Shown here in pieces: positions 18,008 to 26,128 of a DNA stretch of 64,000 nucleotides. The DNA comes from Planobacterium oryzisoli. GTDB taxonomy: Bacteria > Bacteroidota > Bacteroidia > Flavobacteriales > Weeksellaceae. The translations under genes were made by a program, and so were the position numbers. The notes below the pieces were generated by a model. It was not told the DNA's origin and searched no databases. It worked only from the letters and a program-made list of their open reading frames with translations. Location: contig NZ_JADKYY010000003.1 of NCBI RefSeq assembly GCF_015354315.1, positions 124,001 to 188,000 on the forward strand, in the 5' to 3' direction. Each line of letters begins with the position of its first letter. Within the stretch, counting starts at the first letter, position 1.

Positions 18008-18015
18008 TATATTTG
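18008..18015 (+). promoter_or_regulatory. -7 box before the AmgK-like kinase gene
   Basis: TATATTTG, with its G nine bases before the ATG at 18024. It supports that ATG over the in-frame ATG at 18003, which lies upstream of the box. Confidence 0.5.
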
Positions 18016-18023
18016 CATTCGCT

Positions 18024-19034
18024 ATGGCTACACCACAAACACGCATCACCAGTTTCTTTTATGGCTATTTTAATAAATACCCCGATGCGGTTGTGCCTCT
18101 CTCCCCAAGTGGATCGGCGAGAGAGAACTTCATCATACGTTCAGGAGAGGAAAAATTTGTAGCGACCTACAATGAGAACATTAAAGAGAACCATAGCTTC
18201 TTTTATTTCTGCAGCCTGTTTGAGACTCTGGAGCTTCCCGCTCCAAAGGTCTTTCACATAGATACCTCAGAGAAACTCTACCTACAATCTTATGTAGGAG
18301 ATGAAACGCTTTCCGATGTGATAGCTAAAGAAAAATCAAGTCCTCGCGTTCGCAATTTAGTACGCGTCTCCCTTGAAAATTTGGTAATGCTCCAGCAGCG
18401 AACGCTGGGTCAGGTAGACTACTCCAAAACCTTTGAATACACCTCCTACGATCGCCTCACCATCACCCACGATCTTTATTATTTCAAATTCTTTTTCGCA
18501 GATATCCTTGCAGTGCACTACCCAAAAGGGTTGCTTCTTAAAGAATTGGAGGCACTAAGTTCGCAGGTGTCGCAGCAAGGACCTAAAGTTCTGATGCTTC
18601 GTGATTTTCAGGCCAGGAACATTATGGTAGGCCCAACGAACAAGCCCTCCTTCATTGATTTTCAAGCCGCTATGGAAGGACCAGCGCTCTACGACGTAGT
18701 TTCGCTCCTTTATCAGGCCAAAGCCAATTTTTCTTCGGAGTTTCGGCAAGAAATGTTGGAGTATTTCATAGCACTTTATCCTAAAGGAGTTGAACAAGAA
18801 CAGCTACGTAGATCATTGGAACCACTGGTACTACTTCGCCAGTTGCAGGTTCTAGGAGCCTACGGCTTACGGGGCCTGATTGAGAGAAAGCCTCACTTTC
18901 TAGAAAGTATTCCGCAGGGAATTCGAAACGTAATACTTACTGCCAACCAATGGACTGGCATGAATAAGTACCCCACTCTGCTGGGAATTATAAACCAACT
19001 TGAAGCTATTTACCAAAAAAAATATGCACGATAA
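18024..19034 (+). CDS. AmgK-like sugar kinase (aminoglycoside phosphotransferase fold)
   Basis: A 336-residue kinase of the APH fold. The catalytic loop reads LRDFQARNIM (192-201; D194 catalytic, N199 magnesium) and the metal motif IDFQAAMEGPALYD (211-224). The IDFQ..GP..YD pattern is that of AmgK, the anomeric kinase that phosphorylates MurNAc/GlcNAc at C1 in peptidoglycan recycling. The usual histidine before RDF is replaced by leucine. The next two genes encode a RapZ C-terminal domain and a MurU-like uridylyltransferase, which strengthens the assignment. It overlaps the next gene by 11 bases. The substrate is inferred from motif and context, not shown. Confidence 0.82.
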   Translation: MATPQTRITSFFYGYFNKYPDAVVPLSPSGSARENFIIRSGEEKFVATYNENIKENHSFFYFCSLFETLELPAPKVFHIDTSEKLYLQSYVGDETLSDVIAKEKSSPRVRNLVRVSLENLVMLQQRTLGQVDYSKTFEYTSYDRLTITHDLYYFKFFFADILAVHYPKGLLLKELEALSSQVSQQGPKVLMLRDFQARNIMVGPTNKPSFIDFQAAMEGPALYDVVSLLYQAKANFSSEFRQEMLEYFIALYPKGVEQEQLRRSLEPLVLLRQLQVLGAYGLRGLIERKPHFLESIPQGIRNVILTANQWTGMNKYPTLLGIINQLEAIYQKKYAR

Positions 19035-19434
19035 ACTACACATTGAGATTCAGAGTTTTTCTTACAAGAAAGGCGGAATTCCTACCGACCAGACAGAGAA
19101 CGGAGGAGGGTTCGTATTCGACTGCCGCGGTATTTTAAACCCTGGAAGGATTGAGCGCTATAAAGAGCAGACGGGCAGGGATATTGAAGTTGCCCACTAT
19201 TTAGAGGAGAACACTCTGATGCCCCAATTCCTGCAACATATTACAGCCTTACTTTCAATTACCATTGATAATTATATCGCACGTGATTTTAAGAGCCTGA
19301 AAGTCAATTTCGGTTGTACCGGCGGGCAGCACCGCTCCGTTTATTGCGCGGACTATACTGCGAAATTTATTGAACAAAAATACCCCATGGTAGCGGTAAC
19401 AGTACGCCACAATGAACAACCTCAATTAATTTAA
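19024..19434 (+). CDS. Stand-alone RapZ C-terminal domain protein
   Basis: A 136-residue protein that matches only the C-terminal domain of RapZ: FDCRGILNPGR (32-42) and the signature GCTGGQHRSVY (97-107). In E. coli this domain binds glucosamine-6-phosphate and the small RNA GlmZ. The N-terminal P-loop ATPase domain of full RapZ is absent. I chose the ATG at 19024, since the longer TTG frame adds unrelated residues. The gene overlaps the kinase stop by 11 bases, implying coupled translation. It is likely an amino-sugar-phosphate sensor; RNA binding is uncertain. Confidence 0.85.
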   Translation: MHDKLHIEIQSFSYKKGGIPTDQTENGGGFVFDCRGILNPGRIERYKEQTGRDIEVAHYLEENTLMPQFLQHITALLSITIDNYIARDFKSLKVNFGCTGGQHRSVYCADYTAKFIEQKYPMVAVTVRHNEQPQLI

Positions 19435-19476
19435 GTATATTGCCTCTACAAAAATCCAGATAACTTACTTTAAAGA

Positions 19477-20187
19477 ATGAAAGCCATGATATTTGCGGCC
19501 GGAAAAGGCACTCGGCTGCAACCCTTTACGTTGCACCATCCCAAAGCCTTGGCGAAGGTCAATGGAGTCGCATTACTGGAGCGGAACATCCTTTATCTTA
19601 AGTCTTTTGGAATTGAAGAAATCATAATTAACATACACCATTTCGGAGAGCAAATTGAGGCATTTTTAGACGCGAACAAAGACTTCGGCTGTACCATTCA
19701 TCTCTCCGCCGAAAAAGAGCTCCTAGAAACCGGTGGCGGGATGATGCTTGCAAAACATTTCCTACAAGGAAGCGAAAGCTTTTTAGTTATGAATGCAGAT
19801 ATCCTTACAGACCTGGACCTTCGTCCGCTGATAGCACAGCACCAGGCAAGTGGAGACCTTGCCACTTTAGCTGTCTCTTCACGTACGAGCAGCCGCTCAC
19901 TTCTCTTTGACAAAAACAACCATTTGTGTGGATGGAAAAACACTGCCACTGCCGAAGAAATTCGCTCTGCCAGTAGAGCACCAGTAACTAGTTATGCATT
20001 TAGTGGTATACACTGTATACAACCTACACTTCTTACACTGCCACATCCCAAGGGCGCTTTCTCTATAATGAATTCGTATTTGGACTTAATGGACAAGTTT
20101 CCGATAGGTGCCTTTGTGCACCATTCCGTTTTGGTGGATGTGGGCAAAATAAGTTCCATTGCAGAGGCCGAAAAACATTTTAAATAA
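19477..20187 (+). CDS. MurU-like sugar-1-phosphate nucleotidyltransferase
   Basis: A 236-residue nucleotidyltransferase with the signature MIFAAGKGTRLQPFT (4-18), the PKAL motif and ETGGGMM near residue 86, as in MurU (MurNAc-1-phosphate uridylyltransferase). In the recycling route AmgK makes MurNAc-1-P and MurU turns it into UDP-MurNAc, bypassing MurA/MurB. A mannose-1-P guanylyltransferase-like activity is the alternative, but the short length without a C-terminal beta-helix and the neighbouring kinase favour the MurU reading. It sits 42 bases after the RapZ-domain gene, and its stop codon is followed at once by the next ATG. Confidence 0.85.
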   Translation: MKAMIFAAGKGTRLQPFTLHHPKALAKVNGVALLERNILYLKSFGIEEIIINIHHFGEQIEAFLDANKDFGCTIHLSAEKELLETGGGMMLAKHFLQGSESFLVMNADILTDLDLRPLIAQHQASGDLATLAVSSRTSSRSLLFDKNNHLCGWKNTATAEEIRSASRAPVTSYAFSGIHCIQPTLLTLPHPKGAFSIMNSYLDLMDKFPIGAFVHHSVLVDVGKISSIAEAEKHFK

Positions 20188-20946
20188 ATGAGTAAAATTA
20201 AAAGAGGTAAGGGTCTTACCAAAGTAATATCAGGACCTGAAACAGAAATAGACCAGCGTGTCCAATACCATTTTCAGGAAAAAACCTGGGATGAGACAAT
20301 CACTAAAGACAGTTGGATGGTCTTTAAAGTGATGGCAGAGTTTGTAGATGGCTACGAAAAAATGGCAAAGATTGGTCCTTGCGTTTCCATCTTCGGTTCT
20401 GCACGAGTAAAGGAAGGGGATCCGTCGTATGAAATGGCGGTGGAAATCGCTGAGAAAATTACCCGACTGGGATTTGGGATTATCACTGGTGGCGGCCCGG
20501 GTATAATGGAAGCCGGTAACAGGGGTGCCAGACAAGCGGGTGGAAAATCCATTGGCCTAAATATTGACCTTCCCTTTGAGCAACATTTCAATCCCTATAT
20601 AGACAAACACTACTCAATGGACTACAACTATTTCTTTGTCCGTAAAGTTATGTTTGTGAAATATTCCCAAGGATTTGTAGTAATGCCGGGTGGGTTTGGC
20701 ACCTTAGATGAGCTTTCCGAAGCCATCACCCTTATTCAGACGCTTAAGATTGCGCGTTTCCCCATTGTTCTGGTCGGCTCCAAATTCTGGAACGGACTCC
20801 TGGACTGGTTTAAAAATACTTTGCTGGAAGAAGGCATGATATCGGAAGAAGATCTTAAACTCTACCGCGTGGTGGATACCGCTGATGAGGCCGTTGCACA
20901 CATCAAGGCGTTCTATGATAAATACTCTATAAATGTAAATTTCTAG
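20188..20946 (+). CDS. LOG-family nucleotide 5'-monophosphate phosphoribohydrolase
   Basis: A 252-residue Rossmann-like protein of the LOG/TIGR00730 family, often misnamed lysine decarboxylase. It carries GGGPGIMEAGNRGA (101-114) and the active-site motif PGGFGTLDE (167-175). Family members release ribose-5-phosphate from purine nucleoside monophosphates; in bacteria this can be a nucleotide-salvage role rather than cytokinin synthesis. It starts on the base after the preceding stop, so it is the last gene of the kinase/RapZ/MurU cluster. Confidence 0.9.
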   Translation: MSKIKRGKGLTKVISGPETEIDQRVQYHFQEKTWDETITKDSWMVFKVMAEFVDGYEKMAKIGPCVSIFGSARVKEGDPSYEMAVEIAEKITRLGFGIITGGGPGIMEAGNRGARQAGGKSIGLNIDLPFEQHFNPYIDKHYSMDYNYFFVRKVMFVKYSQGFVVMPGGFGTLDELSEAITLIQTLKIARFPIVLVGSKFWNGLLDWFKNTLLEEGMISEEDLKLYRVVDTADEAVAHIKAFYDKYSINVNF

Positions 20947-21007
20947 AATTGGCATATTATTTGACCCTTTCGCTGTAAATTATGGCATAATAGTTTTTAC
21001 ACACAAA

Positions 21008-21478
21008 ATGAAATTAAAAATTTATATACTTTCTTTATTTTCCCTTCTTCTGCTTTCCAGCTTTACCCTGGCGGATTTCTTCTCCTCCATGACTAAAGTG
21101 GATTACGTGGAAGGAAATAAAACACTGAAATTCACCACCAAACTCAATACCGAGCATATTTCCAATGCAATAAAAATACGCCCCGAAACGGCAGGTTTTG
21201 AGGCCGAGGTAAAGAGATACGTCAATAAAAACTTTGATGTATTTGTCAATGGAGGGGCAAAGAACCTGACGTTTACAGGCTCCCAGGTTAACGGAGAGTC
21301 CGTTTGGGTCTATTTTGAAGCACCGGGCGTAGGAGATATAAATACTCTTCGAATCCGAAATGCTATCCTTCTAGAGACGTATCCACGCCAATTCAATGTG
21401 GTGAATGTGGCCTACAGAGGACAGCAAAAAACCATGAATTTCACGCGGGGCAGGGAAACCAGTCAGGTCGAATTCTAA
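21008..21478 (+). CDS. DUF6702-like exported protein
   Basis: A 156-residue protein with an N-terminal signal sequence (LSLFSLLLLSSFTLA) and a beta-rich body. It matches my memory of the flavobacterial DUF6702 family, which often lies near M1 peptidases; one is 1.2 kb downstream here. No catalytic residues are recognised and its function is unknown. tadA starts 18 bases after its stop, so the two may be co-transcribed. Confidence 0.7.
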   Translation: MKLKIYILSLFSLLLLSSFTLADFFSSMTKVDYVEGNKTLKFTTKLNTEHISNAIKIRPETAGFEAEVKRYVNKNFDVFVNGGAKNLTFTGSQVNGESVWVYFEAPGVGDINTLRIRNAILLETYPRQFNVVNVAYRGQQKTMNFTRGRETSQVEF

Positions 21479-21496
21479 AGAAAGGCGAGAGACACC

Positions 21497-21928
21497 ATGT
21501 TTGACGACGCGTACTATATGCGCCAGGCTTTGCAGGAAGCCCAAAAAGCAAAGGAGCAAGACGAAGTTCCCGTGGGCTGCGTAGTGGTATCCGACGGGCG
21601 CATTGTTGCCAAAAGCCACAATCTTACCCAAACCCTTAACGATGTGACTGCCCATGCAGAAATGCAGGCCATTACTGCTGCTGCAAACTATCTGGGTGGA
21701 AAATACTTACGGAACTGTACGATGTATATAACCCTTGAACCCTGTACGATGTGCGCGGGGGCTCTTTCGTGGTCTCAGATTACAAGAGTGGTTTACGGCG
21801 CCCAGGACCCTAGTCGTGGCTACCAGAATTTTGGACTGTCCTTACATCCAAAAACAACCGTACAGGGGGGCGTTCTCCAGGAGGAGTGCAGCGAACTGCT
21901 TCTGGATTTTTTTCGTTCTAAACGCTAA
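21497..21928 (+). CDS. tadA: tRNA adenosine(34) deaminase
   Basis: Converts the wobble adenosine of tRNA-Arg(ACG) to inosine. The 143-residue protein has the zinc/catalytic motifs HAEMQAI (H53, E55) and EPCTMCAGAL (C83, C86). It converges with coaX, and the two stop codons are adjacent. Confidence 0.94.
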   Translation: MFDDAYYMRQALQEAQKAKEQDEVPVGCVVVSDGRIVAKSHNLTQTLNDVTAHAEMQAITAAANYLGGKYLRNCTMYITLEPCTMCAGALSWSQITRVVYGAQDPSRGYQNFGLSLHPKTTVQGGVLQEECSELLLDFFRSKR

Positions 21929-22693
21929 CTATCTGCTGCCCAGGTAATAAAGACCTTTAAGGGTATGAAGCCGGTCGGCCACGTGAATTTTTTCCGTCAG
22001 CGGCTTATAGACGTGCGATACCCCACCGGTGGCAATTACATGACACTCCTGGCCCACATGTGCATTGATTCGGTCCACAAACCCCTCGACCATTCCAAGG
22101 AACCCGTACACCATACCACTCTGCATACAGCTTACTGTATCGAGTCCTAGGATAGACTCGGGTAGTACTAGCTCAATTTCGGGGAGCTGCGCTGTCTCAT
22201 CGACCAGTGATTTAAGCGATGTGATGATGCCCGGAGCGATAATTACTCCTAAAGTATCCGCATCCTGATTAATACAGCTCACCGTCAGAGCCGTTCCAAA
22301 ATCCATGACAATCTTTGTTTTCCCAGGATATAAATGGTGGGCAGCCACCAGATTCGCGTAGATGTCCGTACCCATCTGGCGCGATTTAGGGGCCACTGCC
22401 GAGGGGGTATTGCGATCGACCAGAACCGCCGAAATTCCTTGGGACTGATGGATTTTTTCCAGTGCGCGCACGATATCGTGGGTGAGCTGCGGCACCACAG
22501 ATCCCACAATAATCCGCTCCACTTTTTCAATCTCTATCTTATAGCTTTGGTAAAGCATAAGAAACTGTACGAAAAGCTCGTCGCGGGTACGGTATGGTTT
22601 GGTATTGATGATCCAGGAGGTCTCGCATAGGTCCTCCTTGAAAAGGCCAAAGCGGATATTGGAATTACCGATATTTACTACCAGGGTGTGCAT
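21929..22693 (-). CDS. coaX: Type III pantothenate kinase
   Basis: Phosphorylates pantothenate, the first step of coenzyme A synthesis. The product (254 residues from the ATG at 22693) has the ASKHA phosphate motif NIGNSNIRFGL at its N-terminus, TDIYANLVAAHHLYPG and the DFGTALTVSC motif. A TTG codon eight residues upstream is open but unlikely. The start lies 24 bases after the M1 peptidase stop on the same strand. Confidence 0.94.
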   Translation of the reverse strand: MHTLVVNIGNSNIRFGLFKEDLCETSWIINTKPYRTRDELFVQFLMLYQSYKIEIEKVERIIVGSVVPQLTHDIVRALEKIHQSQGISAVLVDRNTPSAVAPKSRQMGTDIYANLVAAHHLYPGKTKIVMDFGTALTVSCINQDADTLGVIIAPGIITSLKSLVDETAQLPEIELVLPESILGLDTVSCMQSGMVYGFLGMVEGFVDRINAHVGQECHVIATGGVSHVYKPLTEKIHVADRLHTLKGLYYLGSR

Positions 22694-22717
22694 ACAAGTG
22701 GTTTTTTGCTCAAACAA

Positions 22718-24562
22718 CTACTTTACTTCTACCGTATTGTCCTCAAGGTTAATATCGGCCAGTCTCTGCGAGAAGTCAATTCCCAGGGCTGCTATCTGCT
22801 CTTTTGTAAAAGGCACCGTAAATGTATATTCATTTTGCGTCCACGGCCAGTACGGTAGGGTAGCGAACGAGCCGTAAATATCATTCTTCTTCCACTCCCT
22901 AGTCATATTCATAGGAATATGGTAATTGATCACGGTATTGTCCCGGGTAAGGATGCTAAAATCAATCGGCATAGGGACCTGCCCTTTATTCTGCAGTGTA
23001 ATGGTGGTGGAAGAGACATCGTACTGCACATTCTTTACAGCATAGTCAATGGTTTTGGTCGTATTTATCCAGTAGTGGTAAAACCATTTCAGATCCATCC
23101 CCGAGAGTTTTTGCGCAATGTGCATAAAATCCCTGCCGGTAGAGTGCTTCATTTTCCACTGGTTGAAATATTCTTTCATTATCAGTTTAAGAGTGGGCTC
23201 TCCCACGATATAGCCCAGTTGGACAAGGAACGTTTCCCCTTTCACATAACTTGCAATGCTGTACGCCCGTCCGTCGTCGTGGTGGTCCGCTAAATACACT
23301 GCCGGTTCTTCCTTTCCTGTTTTGGTAAAGTTCGCATACCCGCGAAGAGAACCTACAAAAGGGTTGGGTTGCGGTTCTTTGGGTGGGAATAACTGGCTCA
23401 TCACCAGGGTTTCTGCATAACTGGTGAATCCCTCATCCATCCACGGGCTCATACTTTCATTGGTAGCCAGCATATGCTGAAACCACATATGCGCTCCTTC
23501 ATGCACCATAAGACCTACCAGACTCTCCAGGCTTCTGTGTTCCCCCAGTATCATCGTGGTCATCCCGTATTCCATTCCACCGTCTCCCCCCTGTACAAAG
23601 GAGTAGGTAGGATACTGGTACGGACCGAAAGTAGCATTCATAATTTGGAAAAACTTCGTAATGTGGGGTTTGCTCTGCTCCCAAAATGCAGTCTTTTCTG
23701 ATTTCTGGTATACATAGGTAACCTCCGGTCCTCCCAGAACCGTGAACTGCTCTACCGTGTAATCACGGTCTGCGGCCCATGCAAAATCCAGAAGGTTTTT
23801 AGCGCTCCACTTCCAAGTGGCTTTTCCATCTGCTGAGGACTTAACATTCGCACCAGGTACATATCCCTTAACTTCTCCGGGGTTCAGTAGCGTGCCTCCG
23901 GCGCCAATGACATAATCTTTGTCTATTTTGATCTGCACATCGAAATCGGAAAACGGGGCATGGAACTCTCTTCCAATATAGTCAAACGTGGCCCAGCCGT
24001 CGTAATCGTATTCAGCAATTTTTGGAAACCACTGGGTCATGGTCATATCAATTCCTTCCCTGTTATTGCGTCCCGAGCGGCGAATCTGCATAGGGATTAC
24101 AGCATCCCATTCCATAGTGAATTGCGTAGTGGCACCGGGCTTTATAGGATCGGCCAAAACCACCTTCATAATCGTTTCCTGCACTTCAAACTTGAGTGAT
24201 TTACCCCCTTGTTTGATCCAGTGTATATTTTGCGCCCCTGCCTGCTCCTCAGGAATACCGGCCAGGCGTGAAACTCCGTTTTGCTGCAGTCTGCTGTCCC
24301 CATTGGGAATCTGGTTCTGTACTCTTTGGTCCATCATCGATCCCGCCCTAAAGGCATTCCAGTACAAATGAAAATAAACTACTTTGAGTTCGTCCGGAGA
24401 ATTATTGGTATAGGAAAGAGACTGCTTGCCCTTGTAGGTGAAATTGGCAGCGTCTACATCAATCTCCATCTTATACTTTGCCTGCTGCTGGTAGTAAGGA
24501 CCTTGTTGGCCATATAGGGCGGCGGTAAGTAAAATGAGAAATACAGAAAGAATTCGATTCAT
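22718..24562 (-). CDS. M1-family metallopeptidase, exported
   Basis: Zinc aminopeptidase-like protein of 614 residues with a signal peptide (about 1-19). The catalytic site is complete: HEGAH at 354-358 and the third zinc ligand E377 in WMDEGF. GGMEY at 328-332 replaces the usual GAMEN exopeptidase motif, so the mode of N-terminal recognition may differ. It probably acts in the periplasm or at the cell surface on peptides. coaX follows on the same strand. Confidence 0.92.
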   Translation of the reverse strand: MNRILSVFLILLTAALYGQQGPYYQQQAKYKMEIDVDAANFTYKGKQSLSYTNNSPDELKVVYFHLYWNAFRAGSMMDQRVQNQIPNGDSRLQQNGVSRLAGIPEEQAGAQNIHWIKQGGKSLKFEVQETIMKVVLADPIKPGATTQFTMEWDAVIPMQIRRSGRNNREGIDMTMTQWFPKIAEYDYDGWATFDYIGREFHAPFSDFDVQIKIDKDYVIGAGGTLLNPGEVKGYVPGANVKSSADGKATWKWSAKNLLDFAWAADRDYTVEQFTVLGGPEVTYVYQKSEKTAFWEQSKPHITKFFQIMNATFGPYQYPTYSFVQGGDGGMEYGMTTMILGEHRSLESLVGLMVHEGAHMWFQHMLATNESMSPWMDEGFTSYAETLVMSQLFPPKEPQPNPFVGSLRGYANFTKTGKEEPAVYLADHHDDGRAYSIASYVKGETFLVQLGYIVGEPTLKLIMKEYFNQWKMKHSTGRDFMHIAQKLSGMDLKWFYHYWINTTKTIDYAVKNVQYDVSSTTITLQNKGQVPMPIDFSILTRDNTVINYHIPMNMTREWKKNDIYGSFATLPYWPWTQNEYTFTVPFTKEQIAALGIDFSQRLADINLEDNTVEVK

Positions 24563-24674
24563 CAGGATTTAATTTTGAGTGGGAAGATACACAATTTTTG
24601 AAAAATTCTTTTCCCTACACTTGGGTTTCCTGTAGCTCCGGGGGCGTTTGATGCCTACTATCCAAAATAGTTTG

Positions 24675-24682
24675 TAATTTTG
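24675..24682 (+). promoter_or_regulatory. -7 box of lysC
   Basis: TAATTTTG, 21 bases before the ATG at 24703. A TTTG at 24647-24650 is a possible, somewhat distant -33 element. Confidence 0.55.
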
Positions 24683-24702
24683 CACGCGCAATCCCATCCC
24701 AT

Positions 24703-26097
24703 ATGTTAACAGTAGAGAAAATAGGCGGCACCTCCATGAGTCAGTTTGACCAGGTGCTGGAAAATATCATCCAGATCAATAGTCCCCAAATACCGAAAAA
24801 CAACCGCATTTTTGTAGTATCGGCCTACAGTGGGGTGACCAACTGGCTACTGGAACATAAGAAAACGGGGGAACCGGGCGTGTATAACTATTTTCTCCGT
24901 GGCGAGGATTTTTCCGCGCCGCTTTTCGCCCTCTTGCAGCGCCTTCTGGAAATAAACACTACCCTGGTGCCTCTGGGTCTTGATCTTGCAGCGGCCAATG
25001 CGTTTATCACAGAGCGAATTAAACAGGCAGAGACCATGCTCAAGAGCCTTAGTCAGGTACTGGCCTCGGGTTACGTACTGGAAAAAGACATCCACCTGGC
25101 CGCGCGTGAAATCCTGGCCTCTATTGGTGAGGCGCATTCGGCGTTTAATTCCACGAGCATCCTTACGAACCACAACATACCGGCGCGCATGGTGGATTTG
25201 TGTGGATTTGAAGACAATCATGCCTATACCATTGACGAGCGTATTCACTACGGATTGCAAGGAATTGATTTTACCCAAGGGATCTGCATTGCCACCGGCT
25301 ACACGAAAGGTACCGAGGGCATCATGCGCGCTTTTGACCGCGGCTACTCCGAGGTCACTTTCAGTAAGATCGCCGTAGAAGTGCAGGCCGATGAGGCAAT
25401 TATACATAAAGAATACCACCTCTCCAGCGCAGACCCGGGAATTGTTGGGGTGGAAAACTGCGTCCCGGTAGGTCTAACCAATTTCATTGTAGCCGACCAG
25501 CTGGCCGACATCGGTATGGAAGCCATTCACCCCAAAGCGGCTAAGCCCCTGGAACTAGCCGGAATCAACATCCGTATCAAAAACACCTTTGAGCCCCTCC
25601 ACGACGGCACCCTAATCTCCAAGGACTACCAGTCGCCGACTCCCAAAGTGGAAATTGTTTCGGGATCCAACCAAATGCTGGCCGTAGAAATCCACGATCC
25701 GTTAATGGTAAGCGAAGTGGGCTACGATGCGCGCATAATGGAGTATTTTATGCGCTACGGCATCAGCTACGTGCTCAAATCCACCAACGCCAACTCTATC
25801 ACAATGGTCGTTTGGGACACTCCGGTGGCACGGGAAATGATCGAAGTACTTAAAGAAAATTTCTATCAGGTAAACTTCATCGAGGCCGCCATGGTCTGCG
25901 CTATGGGCACCAACCTCTCCGGTCCGGGTTTTCTGTACCGGGCCACCAAAGCCCTGTACGAAAACGGAATCAACATCGAGTGCTACGGACAGTCCTTGAT
26001 GCAGGTGAATCTCCAGTTTGTGCTTTTACGTGCGAGCTACAACGATGCCATCCGCGCCCTGAACGCTAGTCTATGCACCCCAGGTGCCAACAAGTAA
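24703..26097 (+). CDS. lysC: Aspartate kinase
   Basis: Phosphorylates aspartate, the first step toward lysine, threonine and methionine. The 464-residue monofunctional enzyme has an N-terminal amino-acid kinase domain beginning EKIGGTSM (a variant of KFGGTS), a catalytic core to about residue 300, and C-terminal ACT domains (from about 315) that usually give feedback inhibition. It ends at a hairpin shared with the convergent DUF6909 gene. Confidence 0.9.
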   Translation: MLTVEKIGGTSMSQFDQVLENIIQINSPQIPKNNRIFVVSAYSGVTNWLLEHKKTGEPGVYNYFLRGEDFSAPLFALLQRLLEINTTLVPLGLDLAAANAFITERIKQAETMLKSLSQVLASGYVLEKDIHLAAREILASIGEAHSAFNSTSILTNHNIPARMVDLCGFEDNHAYTIDERIHYGLQGIDFTQGICIATGYTKGTEGIMRAFDRGYSEVTFSKIAVEVQADEAIIHKEYHLSSADPGIVGVENCVPVGLTNFIVADQLADIGMEAIHPKAAKPLELAGINIRIKNTFEPLHDGTLISKDYQSPTPKVEIVSGSNQMLAVEIHDPLMVSEVGYDARIMEYFMRYGISYVLKSTNANSITMVVWDTPVAREMIEVLKENFYQVNFIEAAMVCAMGTNLSGPGFLYRATKALYENGINIECYGQSLMQVNLQFVLLRASYNDAIRALNASLCTPGANK

Positions 26098-26100
26098 AAA

Positions 26101-26120
26101 GGGCTGCGCAAAGGCAGCCC
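26101..26120 (-). terminator. Terminator between lysC and the DUF6909 gene
   Basis: GGGCTGC and GCAGCCC form a 7-bp stem. The T run (five A on the forward strand) lies on the reverse-strand side, so it mainly ends the DUF6909 gene, with weaker action for lysC. Confidence 0.75.
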
Positions 26121-26128
26121 TGTAGCAT

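Noticed and set aside
4194-20946. Idea of a plant-hormone system, since both a GH3 and a LOG protein are present
   Set aside because: The genes are 14 kb apart in separate contexts. LOG proteins are widespread in bacteria and here belong to the cell-wall-sugar cluster.
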